Part shown: piece after piece, positions 35,769 to 44,160 of the stretch
How the letters are laid out: every line of letters begins with the position of its first letter
How positions within the stretch are numbered: position 1 is the stretch's first letter
Assembly (NCBI RefSeq): GCF_001544875.2
Contig: NZ_FCOA02000022.1
Location: forward strand, 1-64,000
DNA length: 64,000 nucleotides
Direction of reading: 5' to 3'
Source: Caballeronia hypogeia
Lineage (GTDB): Bacteria; Pseudomonadota; Gammaproteobacteria; Burkholderiales; Burkholderiaceae
The notes under the pieces: model-generated
Database searches by the model: none
The model's input: only the letters and a program-made list of their open reading frames with translations
What the model was told of the DNA's origin: nothing
Program-made: the position numbers and the translations under genes

Positions 35769-37418
35769 TCACCGGATGCCTTCGGGCACGCCCCCGCGCG
35801 CATTCGTGCGCAGGCCGGCGTCGGCTCGCAGATCGAAGTGGGCGTAGCCGGGAAAGAGCTGCGGTGCTTTCACATGCAAGGGCAATCCGGCCAGGGTCAG
35901 CTCGCGCTGCCACGCGTGGACGTGACCGATTCCGGCGCGGCTCGCCTCGAAGCGTCCGGGCAATTGCGCCGACCTGGCCCCGGCGCGGCGCCCCATGCTC
36001 AGGATGTCGAGCAGCGCGTTGCCCATCAGCCGGTTGCGCCCGTGTATGCCGCCCGTGACCTCGCCGACGCAATAGAGGCCGGGCACGCTCGTCGCACCGT
36101 CCTTGTCGATGGCGACGCCGCCGTTCTGGTAATGCAACGTGGGATAGACGAGGAACGGCTCCTCGGCTGCATTGTGACCGCACTTGTGCGCAAGATGACG
36201 CAGCGTCACCAGACGCTTTTCCAGAATGCCGGGGTTCTCCCGTTCGAGCGTCGGCGTATCGAGGAACACGCCGACCTGACCGTCGCGTACTATTCCGCGC
36301 CCTTCCTCGCATTCGCGCAGGATCGCCGAAGCCACGACGTCGCGCGGCTGGAGCTCATCGACGAAGCGCTCACCTTCGCCGTTGATGAGCTTCGCGCCCG
36401 CGGACCGCGCTGCTTCCGAGATGAGCCCGCCCGCGAGATGTCGCGGATACGCGATGCCGGTGGGGTGATACTGGAACGAGTCGAGCTCGCGCAGATGCGC
36501 GCCCAGGCGATAGGCCAGCACGAGGCCGTCGGCGGTGGCGCCGAAGTGATTGGACGTCGGAAAGGCGTTGAGATGCAGCCGTCCCGCGCCGCCGGTGGCG
36601 AGAATCACGGCATGTGCGCGCACCAGCGAGAAGGTGCGCCATTCAAGGTTGTAGATCACCGCTCCGGCGCAACGCCCGCGCTCGTCGGACAGCAGCTCGA
36701 CCACGGGGCAGCGGTTCCACACCTCGATGCCCGGATCGAGCTCCACCGCCTCGCGCAGCACGCGCATCATCTCCAGCCCGGTGTAATCGCGATAGGAAAG
36801 AATGCGCGCCGCCGACGCGCCGCCGGGTTTCTTGCGCAGCAGGTTACCGCCGATAGGCCGATCCTCTTCCTGGTCGAACGTCATGCCCAGCCTGATCAGC
36901 CAACGAATCACATCGGGGCCGTCCATCACCATCTGCGCAACGAGTTCGCGCTCGCCGCAGAAGTGCCCGGCGCGCAACGTGTCCTCGAAGTGCAATTGGG
37001 GACTGTCGTCTTCGCCGATGGCCGCCTGGATTCCGCCTTCGGCCATGACCGTATTGCTGTCGCCAAGACGCAGCTTGGTCGCGAGAATCACGCGTGCGCC
37101 CTGTTTCGCAGCGGTGAGCGCGGCTGCACATCCACCACCGCCGCCGCCCACTACCAGCACATCGGTGGATGTGAGCTGCGCGCCGGCGAGGTCGACATCG
37201 TCGATCAGCGCATTGGCTTGAAGATAGCCGGCGAGATCCGGCTGACACGGCTCTCCGCGATTCACCCCGACGCTCAGTTGCACCCGTGCATGGACGCCAT
37301 GGTCTGGGTGATAGGCCTTGAGAAGCGCATCGATGGACGTGTCGTCCTTGCGTGCCGCCGGCGTCGCACCGGGACGATAGCGCTTGCGTGCGTCTTCGTA
37401 AGGTATGCCGGCGGCCAT
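35769..37418 (-). CDS. Succinate dehydrogenase/fumarate reductase-like flavoprotein
   Basis: A 549-residue FAD protein. An unusual N-terminal extension (residues 1-84, no recognised domain) precedes the Rossmann loop VLVVGGGGGGCAAA (87-100). The active-site pieces of the SdhA/FrdA/aspartate oxidase family are present: FQYHPTG (His 318), EGERFVDE (350) and LQPRDVV (Arg 359). At residues 121-123 the sequence is SNT where SdhA has SHT, so the histidine that carries covalent FAD is missing. It lies 15 bases after the iron-sulfur gene and 21 before the NuoF-like gene, with no membrane anchor subunits. It probably reduces or oxidises a dicarboxylate in the cytoplasm. Confidence 0.9.
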   Translation of the reverse strand: MAAGIPYEDARKRYRPGATPAARKDDTSIDALLKAYHPDHGVHARVQLSVGVNRGEPCQPDLAGYLQANALIDDVDLAGAQLTSTDVLVVGGGGGGCAAALTAAKQGARVILATKLRLGDSNTVMAEGGIQAAIGEDDSPQLHFEDTLRAGHFCGERELVAQMVMDGPDVIRWLIRLGMTFDQEEDRPIGGNLLRKKPGGASAARILSYRDYTGLEMMRVLREAVELDPGIEVWNRCPVVELLSDERGRCAGAVIYNLEWRTFSLVRAHAVILATGGAGRLHLNAFPTSNHFGATADGLVLAYRLGAHLRELDSFQYHPTGIAYPRHLAGGLISEAARSAGAKLINGEGERFVDELQPRDVVASAILRECEEGRGIVRDGQVGVFLDTPTLERENPGILEKRLVTLRHLAHKCGHNAAEEPFLVYPTLHYQNGGVAIDKDGATSVPGLYCVGEVTGGIHGRNRLMGNALLDILSMGRRAGARSAQLPGRFEASRAGIGHVHAWQRELTLAGLPLHVKAPQLFPGYAHFDLRADAGLRTNARGGVPEGIR

Positions 37419-37433
37419 GATCGATCGGTCCTG

Positions 37434-38072
37434 TCAGCGCGGCGGCTGCGCGCCCGGCGCGTCGAAATCGATCTTCATCGCCCCGCTCTCGATCTGCCGC
37501 AAGCGCAGCATGAGGTCGGCCGGCCGCAACGACAGCGCCGATATCATCCGACGCACGAATAGGCCGAGATGATTGGGTTGAATATGCTCTGGACAGGCGA
37601 GCGTGCAGAGATTGCACATGACGCATTCGTCGAACACCTGGCCGGATGCGGCCAGCTTGCCCTCCACGGCGAGATTCACGCCGCGCTGGACGTCGAGATG
37701 CTTCGGACACGCGCGATCGCAACCGCTGCAGTGACGGCAATGAGATGCCTCCGGAAACACTTCGGAGATTGCGCGCAGCGTCTGCCAGCTGTCGCCGAAA
37801 TCTTCCATGCGATACACATGGCGTGACGCAATGGCGAAATAGTCGAGGAAAGCCACCTGCATGTCTTCTTCGATCAGGGTCTCGCAGGCGAGCGCGGTCG
37901 TCACTTCTTGCTGGCCGCTTCGCCGGACCATCACGCGGCATGAGCCGCATACGCCCTGGCCCATGCAGCCGACGCCCTCGACGAGCGTCTGCCCCGCATG
38001 CACGATGGCCTGCAGGATCGAGCAGTTCGCGGGGGCTTCGACCTCGCGCCCTTCAATGCTCAGGCAAACCAT
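37434..38072 (-). CDS. 2Fe-2S / 2x4Fe-4S electron transfer subunit
   Basis: A 212-residue protein resembling SdhB/FrdB. N-terminal ferredoxin-like domain: Cys 36, 42, 45 and 63 (GCMGQGVCGSC; the first spacing is five residues instead of the usual four). The C-terminal helical domain holds two CxxCxxCxxxCP clusters: 112/115/118/122 and 150/153/156/160. Both are full four-Cys sites, unlike SdhB, which has one 3Fe-4S. The ATG at 38072 starts at the first strand of the ferredoxin domain; in-frame Mets further up (38135, 38237) are less likely. It heads the operon with the SdhA-like, NuoF-like and tautomerase genes, and diverges from the DASS transporter. Confidence 0.88.
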   Translation of the reverse strand: MVCLSIEGREVEAPANCSILQAIVHAGQTLVEGVGCMGQGVCGSCRVMVRRSGQQEVTTALACETLIEEDMQVAFLDYFAIASRHVYRMEDFGDSWQTLRAISEVFPEASHCRHCSGCDRACPKHLDVQRGVNLAVEGKLAASGQVFDECVMCNLCTLACPEHIQPNHLGLFVRRMISALSLRPADLMLRLRQIESGAMKIDFDAPGAQPPR

Positions 38073-38178
38073 CGTCTCGCACTCGGTTCTTGTGCGGCAC
38101 TGCCCCCGCACTGGCGAACTCGGAAAAATCGACATATAAACCTTAGCACACGGGTGATTATTTCCAAGCGGAGGACGC

Positions 38179-39621
38179 ATGAAGACGTTCTGGAAGGCCC
38201 TTGCACCTCTCATCGTGGTGGTCGTCATCGCGATCATTCCCGCCCCCGAGGGACTGGCCCAGCACGCCTGGTATTACTTCGCGATCTTTGCGGGCGTGAT
38301 CGTCGGTCTGATGCTCGAGCCCATTCCGGGCGCGGCCATCGGTCTTATTGCCGTGACGCTCGTGTCGGTATTCTGCGAGTGGGTATTCTTCAGCCCGGAG
38401 CAGCTCGCGAAACCGGGTTTCAATGTGGCGACTGCAAGCCTGAGCTGGGCGCTCTCCGGGTTCTCGAACGGCACGGTGTGGCTGATCTTCGGCGCCTTCA
38501 TGTTCGCGCTCGGTTACGAGAAGACAGGCCTCGGCCGCCGCATCGCGCTCATGCTCGTGAGGGCGATGGGCCGCAAGACACTCACACTCGGCTATGCGGT
38601 GATGGTCGCGGACACGCTGCTCGCGCCATTTACGCCCTCCAACACGGCGCGCAGCGGCGGGACCATCTTCCCCGTGATCCGCAATCTGCCGCCTCTATAT
38701 GACTCGAAGCCGAACGATCCCTCGGCGCGCCGGGTTGGCTCCTACATCATGTGGACGGCCATCGCCACGACCTGTGTGACGAGCTCGATGTTTCTGACCG
38801 CGCTCGCCCCCAACCTGCTGGCTGCCGAACTCATCAGAAAGACCGTTCACGTCGATCTGGGCTGGACGCGATGGTTCCTGGCGATCGCGCCGGCGGGCAT
38901 CATCCTGCTGCTAGCGGTGCCGCTGCTCACCTACGTGATCTATCCGCCCGAAGTCAAGCAGGGCAGCGAAGTGCCCGCGTGGGCCGCGCAGCAGTTGAAA
39001 GAGATGGGGCCGCTCTCGCGGCGCGAGCTGACGCTTGGCGTACTGGTGCTCGTTGCGCTCGGACTGTGGATCTTCGGCGAGAAGTTCGTCAATCCCACGA
39101 CTGCGGCACTCATGGTGATCGCGCTCATGCTGGTCACCAGGGTCGTGACATGGGACGACATGCTCGCAAACAAGCAGGCGTGGAACACGTTCACGTGGTT
39201 CGCGACGCTGGTGGCGTTGGCCGACGGGTTGAGCAGAACCGGCTTCGTGAAATGGTTCGCGTCCATGATGGCGGCGCACATGAGCGGTGTCACGCCGATC
39301 ATGGCGGCGGTGGTCCTGATACTGATCTTCTTTTTCACGCACTACATGTTCGCGAGCGTCACCGCCCATACGACGGCGATGCTCCCGGTCATGCTGACGG
39401 TGGGCTCGACCATTCCCGGCATGCCGATGGAGGCGTTCGCGCTGATGCTGGCTCTGACGCTCGGCCTCATGGGCATTCTCACGCCCTATGGCACCGGGCC
39501 GAGCCCGGTCTATTTCGGCAGTGGCTATCTGCCGGCCGCGGATTACTGGAGGCTGGGGGCGATCTTCGGCGTCGTCTTCATCGCCGTGTTTCTTTTGATC
39601 AGCGTACCCATTCTTCTTTGA
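38179..39621 (+). CDS. Divalent anion:Na+/dicarboxylate transporter (DASS family)
   Basis: A 480-residue inner-membrane permease with about 12 helices. It carries the two DASS substrate/sodium motifs: PSNTARSGGTIFP (about residue 154) and HTTAMLPVMLTVG with TPYGTGPSP (about 397-435). Relatives transport succinate, malate, tartrate, citrate or 2-oxoglutarate. A GGAGGA site precedes the ATG. It is transcribed divergently from the iron-sulfur/flavoprotein operon, with about 106 bases between the two starts, so a shared regulatory region is likely. Its substrate should be the best clue to what that enzyme acts on. Confidence 0.92.
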   Translation: MKTFWKALAPLIVVVVIAIIPAPEGLAQHAWYYFAIFAGVIVGLMLEPIPGAAIGLIAVTLVSVFCEWVFFSPEQLAKPGFNVATASLSWALSGFSNGTVWLIFGAFMFALGYEKTGLGRRIALMLVRAMGRKTLTLGYAVMVADTLLAPFTPSNTARSGGTIFPVIRNLPPLYDSKPNDPSARRVGSYIMWTAIATTCVTSSMFLTALAPNLLAAELIRKTVHVDLGWTRWFLAIAPAGIILLLAVPLLTYVIYPPEVKQGSEVPAWAAQQLKEMGPLSRRELTLGVLVLVALGLWIFGEKFVNPTTAALMVIALMLVTRVVTWDDMLANKQAWNTFTWFATLVALADGLSRTGFVKWFASMMAAHMSGVTPIMAAVVLILIFFFTHYMFASVTAHTTAMLPVMLTVGSTIPGMPMEAFALMLALTLGLMGILTPYGTGPSPVYFGSGYLPAADYWRLGAIFGVVFIAVFLLISVPILL

Positions 39622-39644
39622 GGGATCGCCACCAAGTTCGACGA

Positions 39645-40559
39645 TCAAGGCTCCTGCAAGCGGGTCCAGGATGCGTCAGGATCGAACTCGGTCAGCGGCT
39701 TTGCCGATGCTCCCCGATTCTTTTGATACACGACGCCGTTGTTGTTGACAATGAAAGTCATCACCCCGCTGGCGCCATACTGTGCAGGGTAGGCAGCCAG
39801 CGCGAAACCCGCCAGCATCCGCCCGTTGATGATGTAGTTGAAAGCGCCGCCCGGCGCGTGCTTTCCCTGTCGCGTGAGAATGCGAAAGCAATATCCGTGA
39901 TAAGGGTCGCCCGGGTTCCGATCCTTGAAGTAATTCGCGCTCGCCGCGATCAGCGGACCGAACGGGCTCGGCTCTTCGCCCTTCGATTCGTCCGCCGGCC
40001 AATAGAGCCCGTCGCGCTTGCCCGTGGTGCTGCCGAGCTTGCGGGCGTACTGCAGCACGCCATCGCTCATGCGATCGCGCGTCGCGTATTCGCGTTGTGC
40101 ATCGATATACGCGCGCATCACCTTGATGGCCTCGCGTTCGTTCGCGCCGATGCGCCTGTCCAGCACTTCCTGCTCACCCTCTTCCGTCGCGAAACGCCAC
40201 GCGCCCTGCTCACGCACGAGCGGAATCGGCATGGGCCACGCTTCGTCGCCGATACGCAGGACGCGCCGGTCCGGCGATGTTTCCTCCAGCATGTGATACG
40301 CCTTGAACTCGGCAAGCGCATTGGCGCGCAACTCGCGGTTCTCGGCTTCGTCCGGCGTCACGACGAGATCCTTGTGCGCCTTGCCGAAGATCGCGATGAG
40401 CGCGTCGTCGTCGTTTGACTTGAGCGCCCGTTCCAGCGCGCTGACGGCCTCGTCCGGCGTGGCGAAGGTCTGCTGCTGATTGACGGCGAAAACGCGCGGC
40501 GAAACGACGAGCATCGCGATGATCAAGCCTGCAATCAGCCAACGAGACGATATGTTCAT
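39645..40559 (-). CDS. DUF2950 family exported protein (copy 2)
   Basis: A 304-residue protein with a signal sequence (hydrophobic residues 7-24, cleavage near VFAVNQ). It shares with copy 1 the stretches TGKRDGLYWPAD, KHAPGGAFNYIINGRMLAGFALAAYPAQYG and TFIVNNNGVVYQ. It starts 10 bases after its DUF3300 partner. It is predicted periplasmic, function unknown. It converges on the DASS transporter gene, 23 bases away. Confidence 0.88.
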   Translation of the reverse strand: MNISSRWLIAGLIIAMLVVSPRVFAVNQQQTFATPDEAVSALERALKSNDDDALIAIFGKAHKDLVVTPDEAENRELRANALAEFKAYHMLEETSPDRRVLRIGDEAWPMPIPLVREQGAWRFATEEGEQEVLDRRIGANEREAIKVMRAYIDAQREYATRDRMSDGVLQYARKLGSTTGKRDGLYWPADESKGEEPSPFGPLIAASANYFKDRNPGDPYHGYCFRILTRQGKHAPGGAFNYIINGRMLAGFALAAYPAQYGASGVMTFIVNNNGVVYQKNRGASAKPLTEFDPDASWTRLQEP

Positions 40560-40569
40560 GACACGTCTC

Positions 40570-41832
40570 CTATCGACGGCCTACGCGGCCGCCTCCGCCG
40601 AATCCACCGCGCCCGCCGCCCGAAAAGCCGCCACCCTGGAAATTGCGCCCGCCTTGGCCGCCCGGCGTCGACTGCCGGCTCGCCGCGCCGCGCGCGCTGT
40701 CCGCCCGCGCGCCCTGAGCCGACCCGTAGCCGCTGAACGCGTCGCCGCCGCGTCCCTGAAAGTCGCCCGCGCCCTGCCCGCGCGGCGTCTGCGCGGCGGA
40801 CGGTGCGCGTGCGCCGCCCGCGCCGAGATTGCCGGCGCTGGCGCGTGACGGCGCATCGCCGACGCGTTGCGATGCCGCGCGCGTGCTGGCCCCCGACACT
40901 TGGCCCGGCTTCTTTTCCGAGCGCCATTGCGTCGAGCGCTGAGAGGCGGATGTTCCGTTCGCCGATCGGTTCGCCGCGCGGTTGCTCAGCTCGTTCTTGA
41001 CCTCGGCGCGGTTGACGTTGCCTTCGCGGTTGATGTTGATCGTGTTGTTGCCGCCCTCGTAGTGCGACACATAGTGCCCGCCATTCCACGCCGCCGTGAT
41101 CGCCGCGCCCCAGATGAGGCCCGTGGCGAAGGCCGCGCCCGGTGCGTACGGATAGTAGTAGACCGGATAAGGCGCCGGCCAGTACGTATAGACCGGCGTC
41201 GGGCTGGCGACGACGACCGTCGTCGGGTTGTACTGCGGCACGTAAATGACTTCCGGATTCGACGGCACGATCTTGATGACTTCCTTCTCGACAACGACGG
41301 TCTGCTTGTCGTCCGTCTTCAGATTGCCCGCCGACTGCGTCTGTCGCCGGAAACGCTGGACGGCCTGCAGGACAGCGCTTTGATCCGAAACCACCGCTTC
41401 GCCGAGCGCGACTGTCCAGTCGAGATCGGAGCTCATCTTCTTCAAGACTTCGGGGTAGTTCAGCAGCGCCTTGATCGGGTCCTGCCACGCTTCGTTGACC
41501 GGCAAATCCTTCTCCGTCTTTCTGCGATCGAGAAAGCGGTCGGCCTGCACGACTTCGACCGGATAAGTCGATGCCGGAAGAATGATCGAGACGAGATCAT
41601 CCGGATACAGTGCGATCGGACCGACGAGCCTGTCCAGCGAAGCCGGATCCATCGCGAACGATTGCGCACCGGTTGCCGCTGGCGGCTGAGCTACGGTTTG
41701 AGCAGCGCTTGCCGGCGGCGCTGGTGTCGAAGCCGCGGCGTGTGTGGCGCTGTCCGGCGGCGATTGAGGGACCGCGCACCCGCCTGCGCATAACGCGAAT
41801 GCAATGATAAGCCTGCTGAAACGCTCACGCAT
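40570..41832 (-). CDS. DUF3300 family lipoprotein (copy 2)
   Basis: A 420-residue protein starting MRERFSRLIIAFALCAGGCAVP, with a lipobox-like AGGC. The DUF3300 domain (about residues 65-230) begins ASLDRLVGPIALYPDDLVSIILPASTYPVEVV and is followed by VIYVPQYNPTTVV. An Ala/Ser/Gly/Arg-rich low-complexity C-terminus ends in GGGRGGFGGGG. It lacks the regular NRNAEAGNRAQTA units of copy 1. Start 41832 is preferred over 41886 because it begins the signal peptide. It is paired with DUF2950 copy 2. Confidence 0.86.
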   Translation of the reverse strand: MRERFSRLIIAFALCAGGCAVPQSPPDSATHAAASTPAPPASAAQTVAQPPAATGAQSFAMDPASLDRLVGPIALYPDDLVSIILPASTYPVEVVQADRFLDRRKTEKDLPVNEAWQDPIKALLNYPEVLKKMSSDLDWTVALGEAVVSDQSAVLQAVQRFRRQTQSAGNLKTDDKQTVVVEKEVIKIVPSNPEVIYVPQYNPTTVVVASPTPVYTYWPAPYPVYYYPYAPGAAFATGLIWGAAITAAWNGGHYVSHYEGGNNTININREGNVNRAEVKNELSNRAANRSANGTSASQRSTQWRSEKKPGQVSGASTRAASQRVGDAPSRASAGNLGAGGARAPSAAQTPRGQGAGDFQGRGGDAFSGYGSAQGARADSARGAASRQSTPGGQGGRNFQGGGFSGGGRGGFGGGGRVGRR

Positions 41833-41950
41833 GTCTAGCACCGCCAACGCTGGCCATACCGCGCTTGTTCCGCAGCCCGGTGGCACACGCTAGCCGGGCC
41901 GTCCCAGTTCTGGAAGCATCCACTTGCAGATCGCTTTCGGCGTCAAGTGG

Positions 41951-42223
41951 TCATTGCGCACTTGCACCGTGATGTGCTGCTGCGATCGCCGCATCGCGCT
42001 CTTTGGCGGCTTCCGCTTTTTTGTGATCGAATACTTTCCTGGCCGCCGCGACTTTCTGGTCATACTTCTTGTTGGCCGCCGCGACTTCCATTCGCATCTT
42101 TACAATCTCGTCGCTATGGGCTGGCTGAGCGGCTCCTTGATCGGCCGGTGCCGCAGCCTGTGCCCACGCATTTGTTGCGATCGCAATCGCAACCAGCAAT
42201 ACAACACCTTTCGGACGATTCAT
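41951..42223 (-). CDS. Small periplasmic coiled-coil protein
   Basis: A 90-residue protein with a clear signal peptide (GVVLLVAIAIATNAWAQ, residues 6-22). A mature part of about 68 residues is dominated by Lys/Ala/Asp heptad-like helix (MRMEVAAANKKYDQKVAAARK and continuing). GAGGAGG lies just before the ATG. No family is recognised; similar short exported helical proteins are common in Burkholderiales. It could be structural or stress-related; nothing nearby fixes a role. Confidence 0.65.
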   Translation of the reverse strand: MNRPKGVVLLVAIAIATNAWAQAAAPADQGAAQPAHSDEIVKMRMEVAAANKKYDQKVAAARKVFDHKKAEAAKERDAAIAAAHHGASAQ

Positions 42224-42678
42224 TATCGCCTCCTCGCTTTGGCGGTTAGCCACCTCGTCACGGATGATCCGGGATGTGCTGGATGCTGCTCTCCGGGCGA
42301 ACCATGTCTGAAACGACAATGCGATAAAACCAGGCTCTGCTCTGCTCACAGTATGCGACCGCTGTGGCGAATTCAAGGAAGCCGGGCCGCGCATCCCCGC
42401 AGACCCTGTTGGAATCAGTCGCCTCGCCCTGCTTCAGGCCGTGCGCACGCCGTATTTGGGAACACGGAACCAAGCCGGGTCGCGTCTGAATGGCCAGTTC
42501 GCCGACGCGACCACCCCGTTGCGGAATGTCTGGAAGGACACATACGAGGATCGCTGCTGGCCGCACGCTCTAAAGATGTCACGCCGAACGTCGAGCTTCC
42601 TTTCAAATCGCCGGACACAGCGGCTTTCTTGAGGGGTTGCTCCCGTCGGCACCTTGGGCTTGAGCGTCAGGAGGTGCC

Positions 42679-43182
42679 GTGAATTTCCGATTCTCAGAAA
42701 GTGACCTTCGAGGGGCGATGCGCGGCCTCGCAACGGTATTCGTACCTCTAGTCGCAGGTTATTACCTGGTCCATTTGTCTTACTCCATCTTGTCGCCGCG
42801 CTCCGACGCAATCGTCGATGCAGTGACAATGTTCGCCCTTGCCGCATTGCTCGTGGTGACGGCTCGCCGAATGTTCCTGCTCGTGCAGCTCACTGCGTTG
42901 GGCGTCTTGTTGTGCATCGCTGTGTGGACGTATAGCGATATCTACATGAAGCTGGGCATCCTCGATGTGTCATCGACCGTCGTCCACGACCGGGAGAGCT
43001 GCCTGTATTTCAGTATCGTCACATTCACGACCCTCGGATATGGAGATTACCGGCCCACGCTCGACGGCCGAATGGTCGCGGCCACGGAAGCGTTGACAGG
43101 CTACGTGTTCTTTGGCGTGTTCATTTCAATGATCTCTGCCTACGTGGCGGTTTTCAGAGAGGAATATCGTAGAGGAAAGTAG
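42679..43182 (+). CDS. Two-helix ion channel protein with a K+-channel-type filter
   Basis: A 167-residue inner-membrane protein starting with GTG behind AGGAGG. Hydrophobic helices span about residues 17-35, 45-62, 67-87 and 135-158. The pore loop reads FTTLGYGDYRP, close to the TVGYGD selectivity filter of potassium channels, with one Val-to-Leu change, and is followed by the inner helix FFGVFISMISAYVAVF. It belongs to the Ion_trans_2 type of small bacterial channels. It stands alone, 87 bases before the carbonic anhydrase gene. Confidence 0.85.
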   Translation: MNFRFSESDLRGAMRGLATVFVPLVAGYYLVHLSYSILSPRSDAIVDAVTMFALAALLVVTARRMFLLVQLTALGVLLCIAVWTYSDIYMKLGILDVSSTVVHDRESCLYFSIVTFTTLGYGDYRPTLDGRMVAATEALTGYVFFGVFISMISAYVAVFREEYRRGK

Positions 43183-43269
43183 TTCTACAACCCGGAAACC
43201 TCGTGCTACGCGAGGCGTTCAGCTTCGTCGAAGCAGACAACACATAACGAACGCATTCGGAGGCAAGCC

Positions 43270-43947
43270 ATGCGCAAGCTCATCATGGGCATCGTCGAAT
43301 TCCGGGAGAAGATGCTGCCGCAATACGCGGAGCAGTTCAGCAAACTGGCGCTCGCACAGGCACCTGATGCGCTCTTCATCACGTGCTCGGACAGCCGTGT
43401 TGTGCCGGATTTGCTTGCCTCGACCCATCCGGGCGATTTATTCATCATGCGTAACGTCGGCAATCTGATACCACCTTCGACGGCGGAGGGGATCTCCACC
43501 GGCGATCTCTCCGAGGCAAGCGCGATCGAATACGCGGTGCTCGTGTTGAAAGTGGCGAATATTGTCGTTTGCGGACATTCCGAATGCGGCGCAATGAAAG
43601 CCGTGCATACGCGCAGCGCCAAGCTGAAGACGCCGAACCTCGACAAATGGCTGTACCACGCCAGCAACGCGGCGTTTCGGCTCGAACACGAAGGACCACT
43701 CGACGGCAGATTCAAACCTCATGATCAACTGTCGCAGCTCAATGTGCTCGTGCAGATCGAGCATCTGATGACCTACCCCATTGTCCGCCAGCAGGTCAAT
43801 GCCGGGGCGCTCGTATTGAGCGGTTGGTGGTTCGACATCGCAACCGGTGACATGTACGCCTATGAACGCACGAGCCGCTCATTTGAAGTCATCGATCGCC
43901 CGATGGCTGAGCGGATGATTGCGCGACTTGCGGCACGGGCGCGATGA
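43270..43947 (+). CDS. Beta-class carbonic anhydrase
   Basis: A 225-residue zinc enzyme interconverting CO2 and bicarbonate. All zinc ligands and active-site residues are visible: CSDSRVVP (Cys and the Asp-Arg pair, about residue 39), and CGHSECGAMKA (His and Cys, about residues 98-106). The N-terminus and C-terminal half (LSGWWFDIATGDMYAY) are closer to the CynT branch than to Can. No cynS cyanase gene lies nearby. It is the second gene after the ion channel on the same strand. Confidence 0.95.
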   Translation: MRKLIMGIVEFREKMLPQYAEQFSKLALAQAPDALFITCSDSRVVPDLLASTHPGDLFIMRNVGNLIPPSTAEGISTGDLSEASAIEYAVLVLKVANIVVCGHSECGAMKAVHTRSAKLKTPNLDKWLYHASNAAFRLEHEGPLDGRFKPHDQLSQLNVLVQIEHLMTYPIVRQQVNAGALVLSGWWFDIATGDMYAYERTSRSFEVIDRPMAERMIARLAARAR

Positions 43948-44160
43948 CGCTCCGCGAAGGCTTTACATAGCGGTGCCTGCATCCCATGGTCTGGCTGTCC
44001 AGGAGATGCCAGATTTGAAGGCGCGCTCCGGATGCGCCCGCGCTGCCTATTCTATGATTCTCAAGGCCCCCGTCGACCCGGATGCGATGACCGTGGGGAT
44101 ACGCGCGGCGCGTCGGGCATAAGCCGGGCGCGAAAGAATGTGGAAACCGCGCCCGGGTGA

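Noticed and set aside
34824-37562. A 912-codon plus-strand frame covering the NuoF-like and SdhA-like genes
   Set aside because: It is antisense to two genes with complete NADH, FAD and iron-sulfur motifs, and its own translation is His/Arg/Ala-rich without any domain.
38751-40418. A 555-codon plus-strand frame across the DASS and DUF2950 genes
   Set aside because: Shadow frame of high-GC coding DNA; no domain, and it spans a convergent gene junction.
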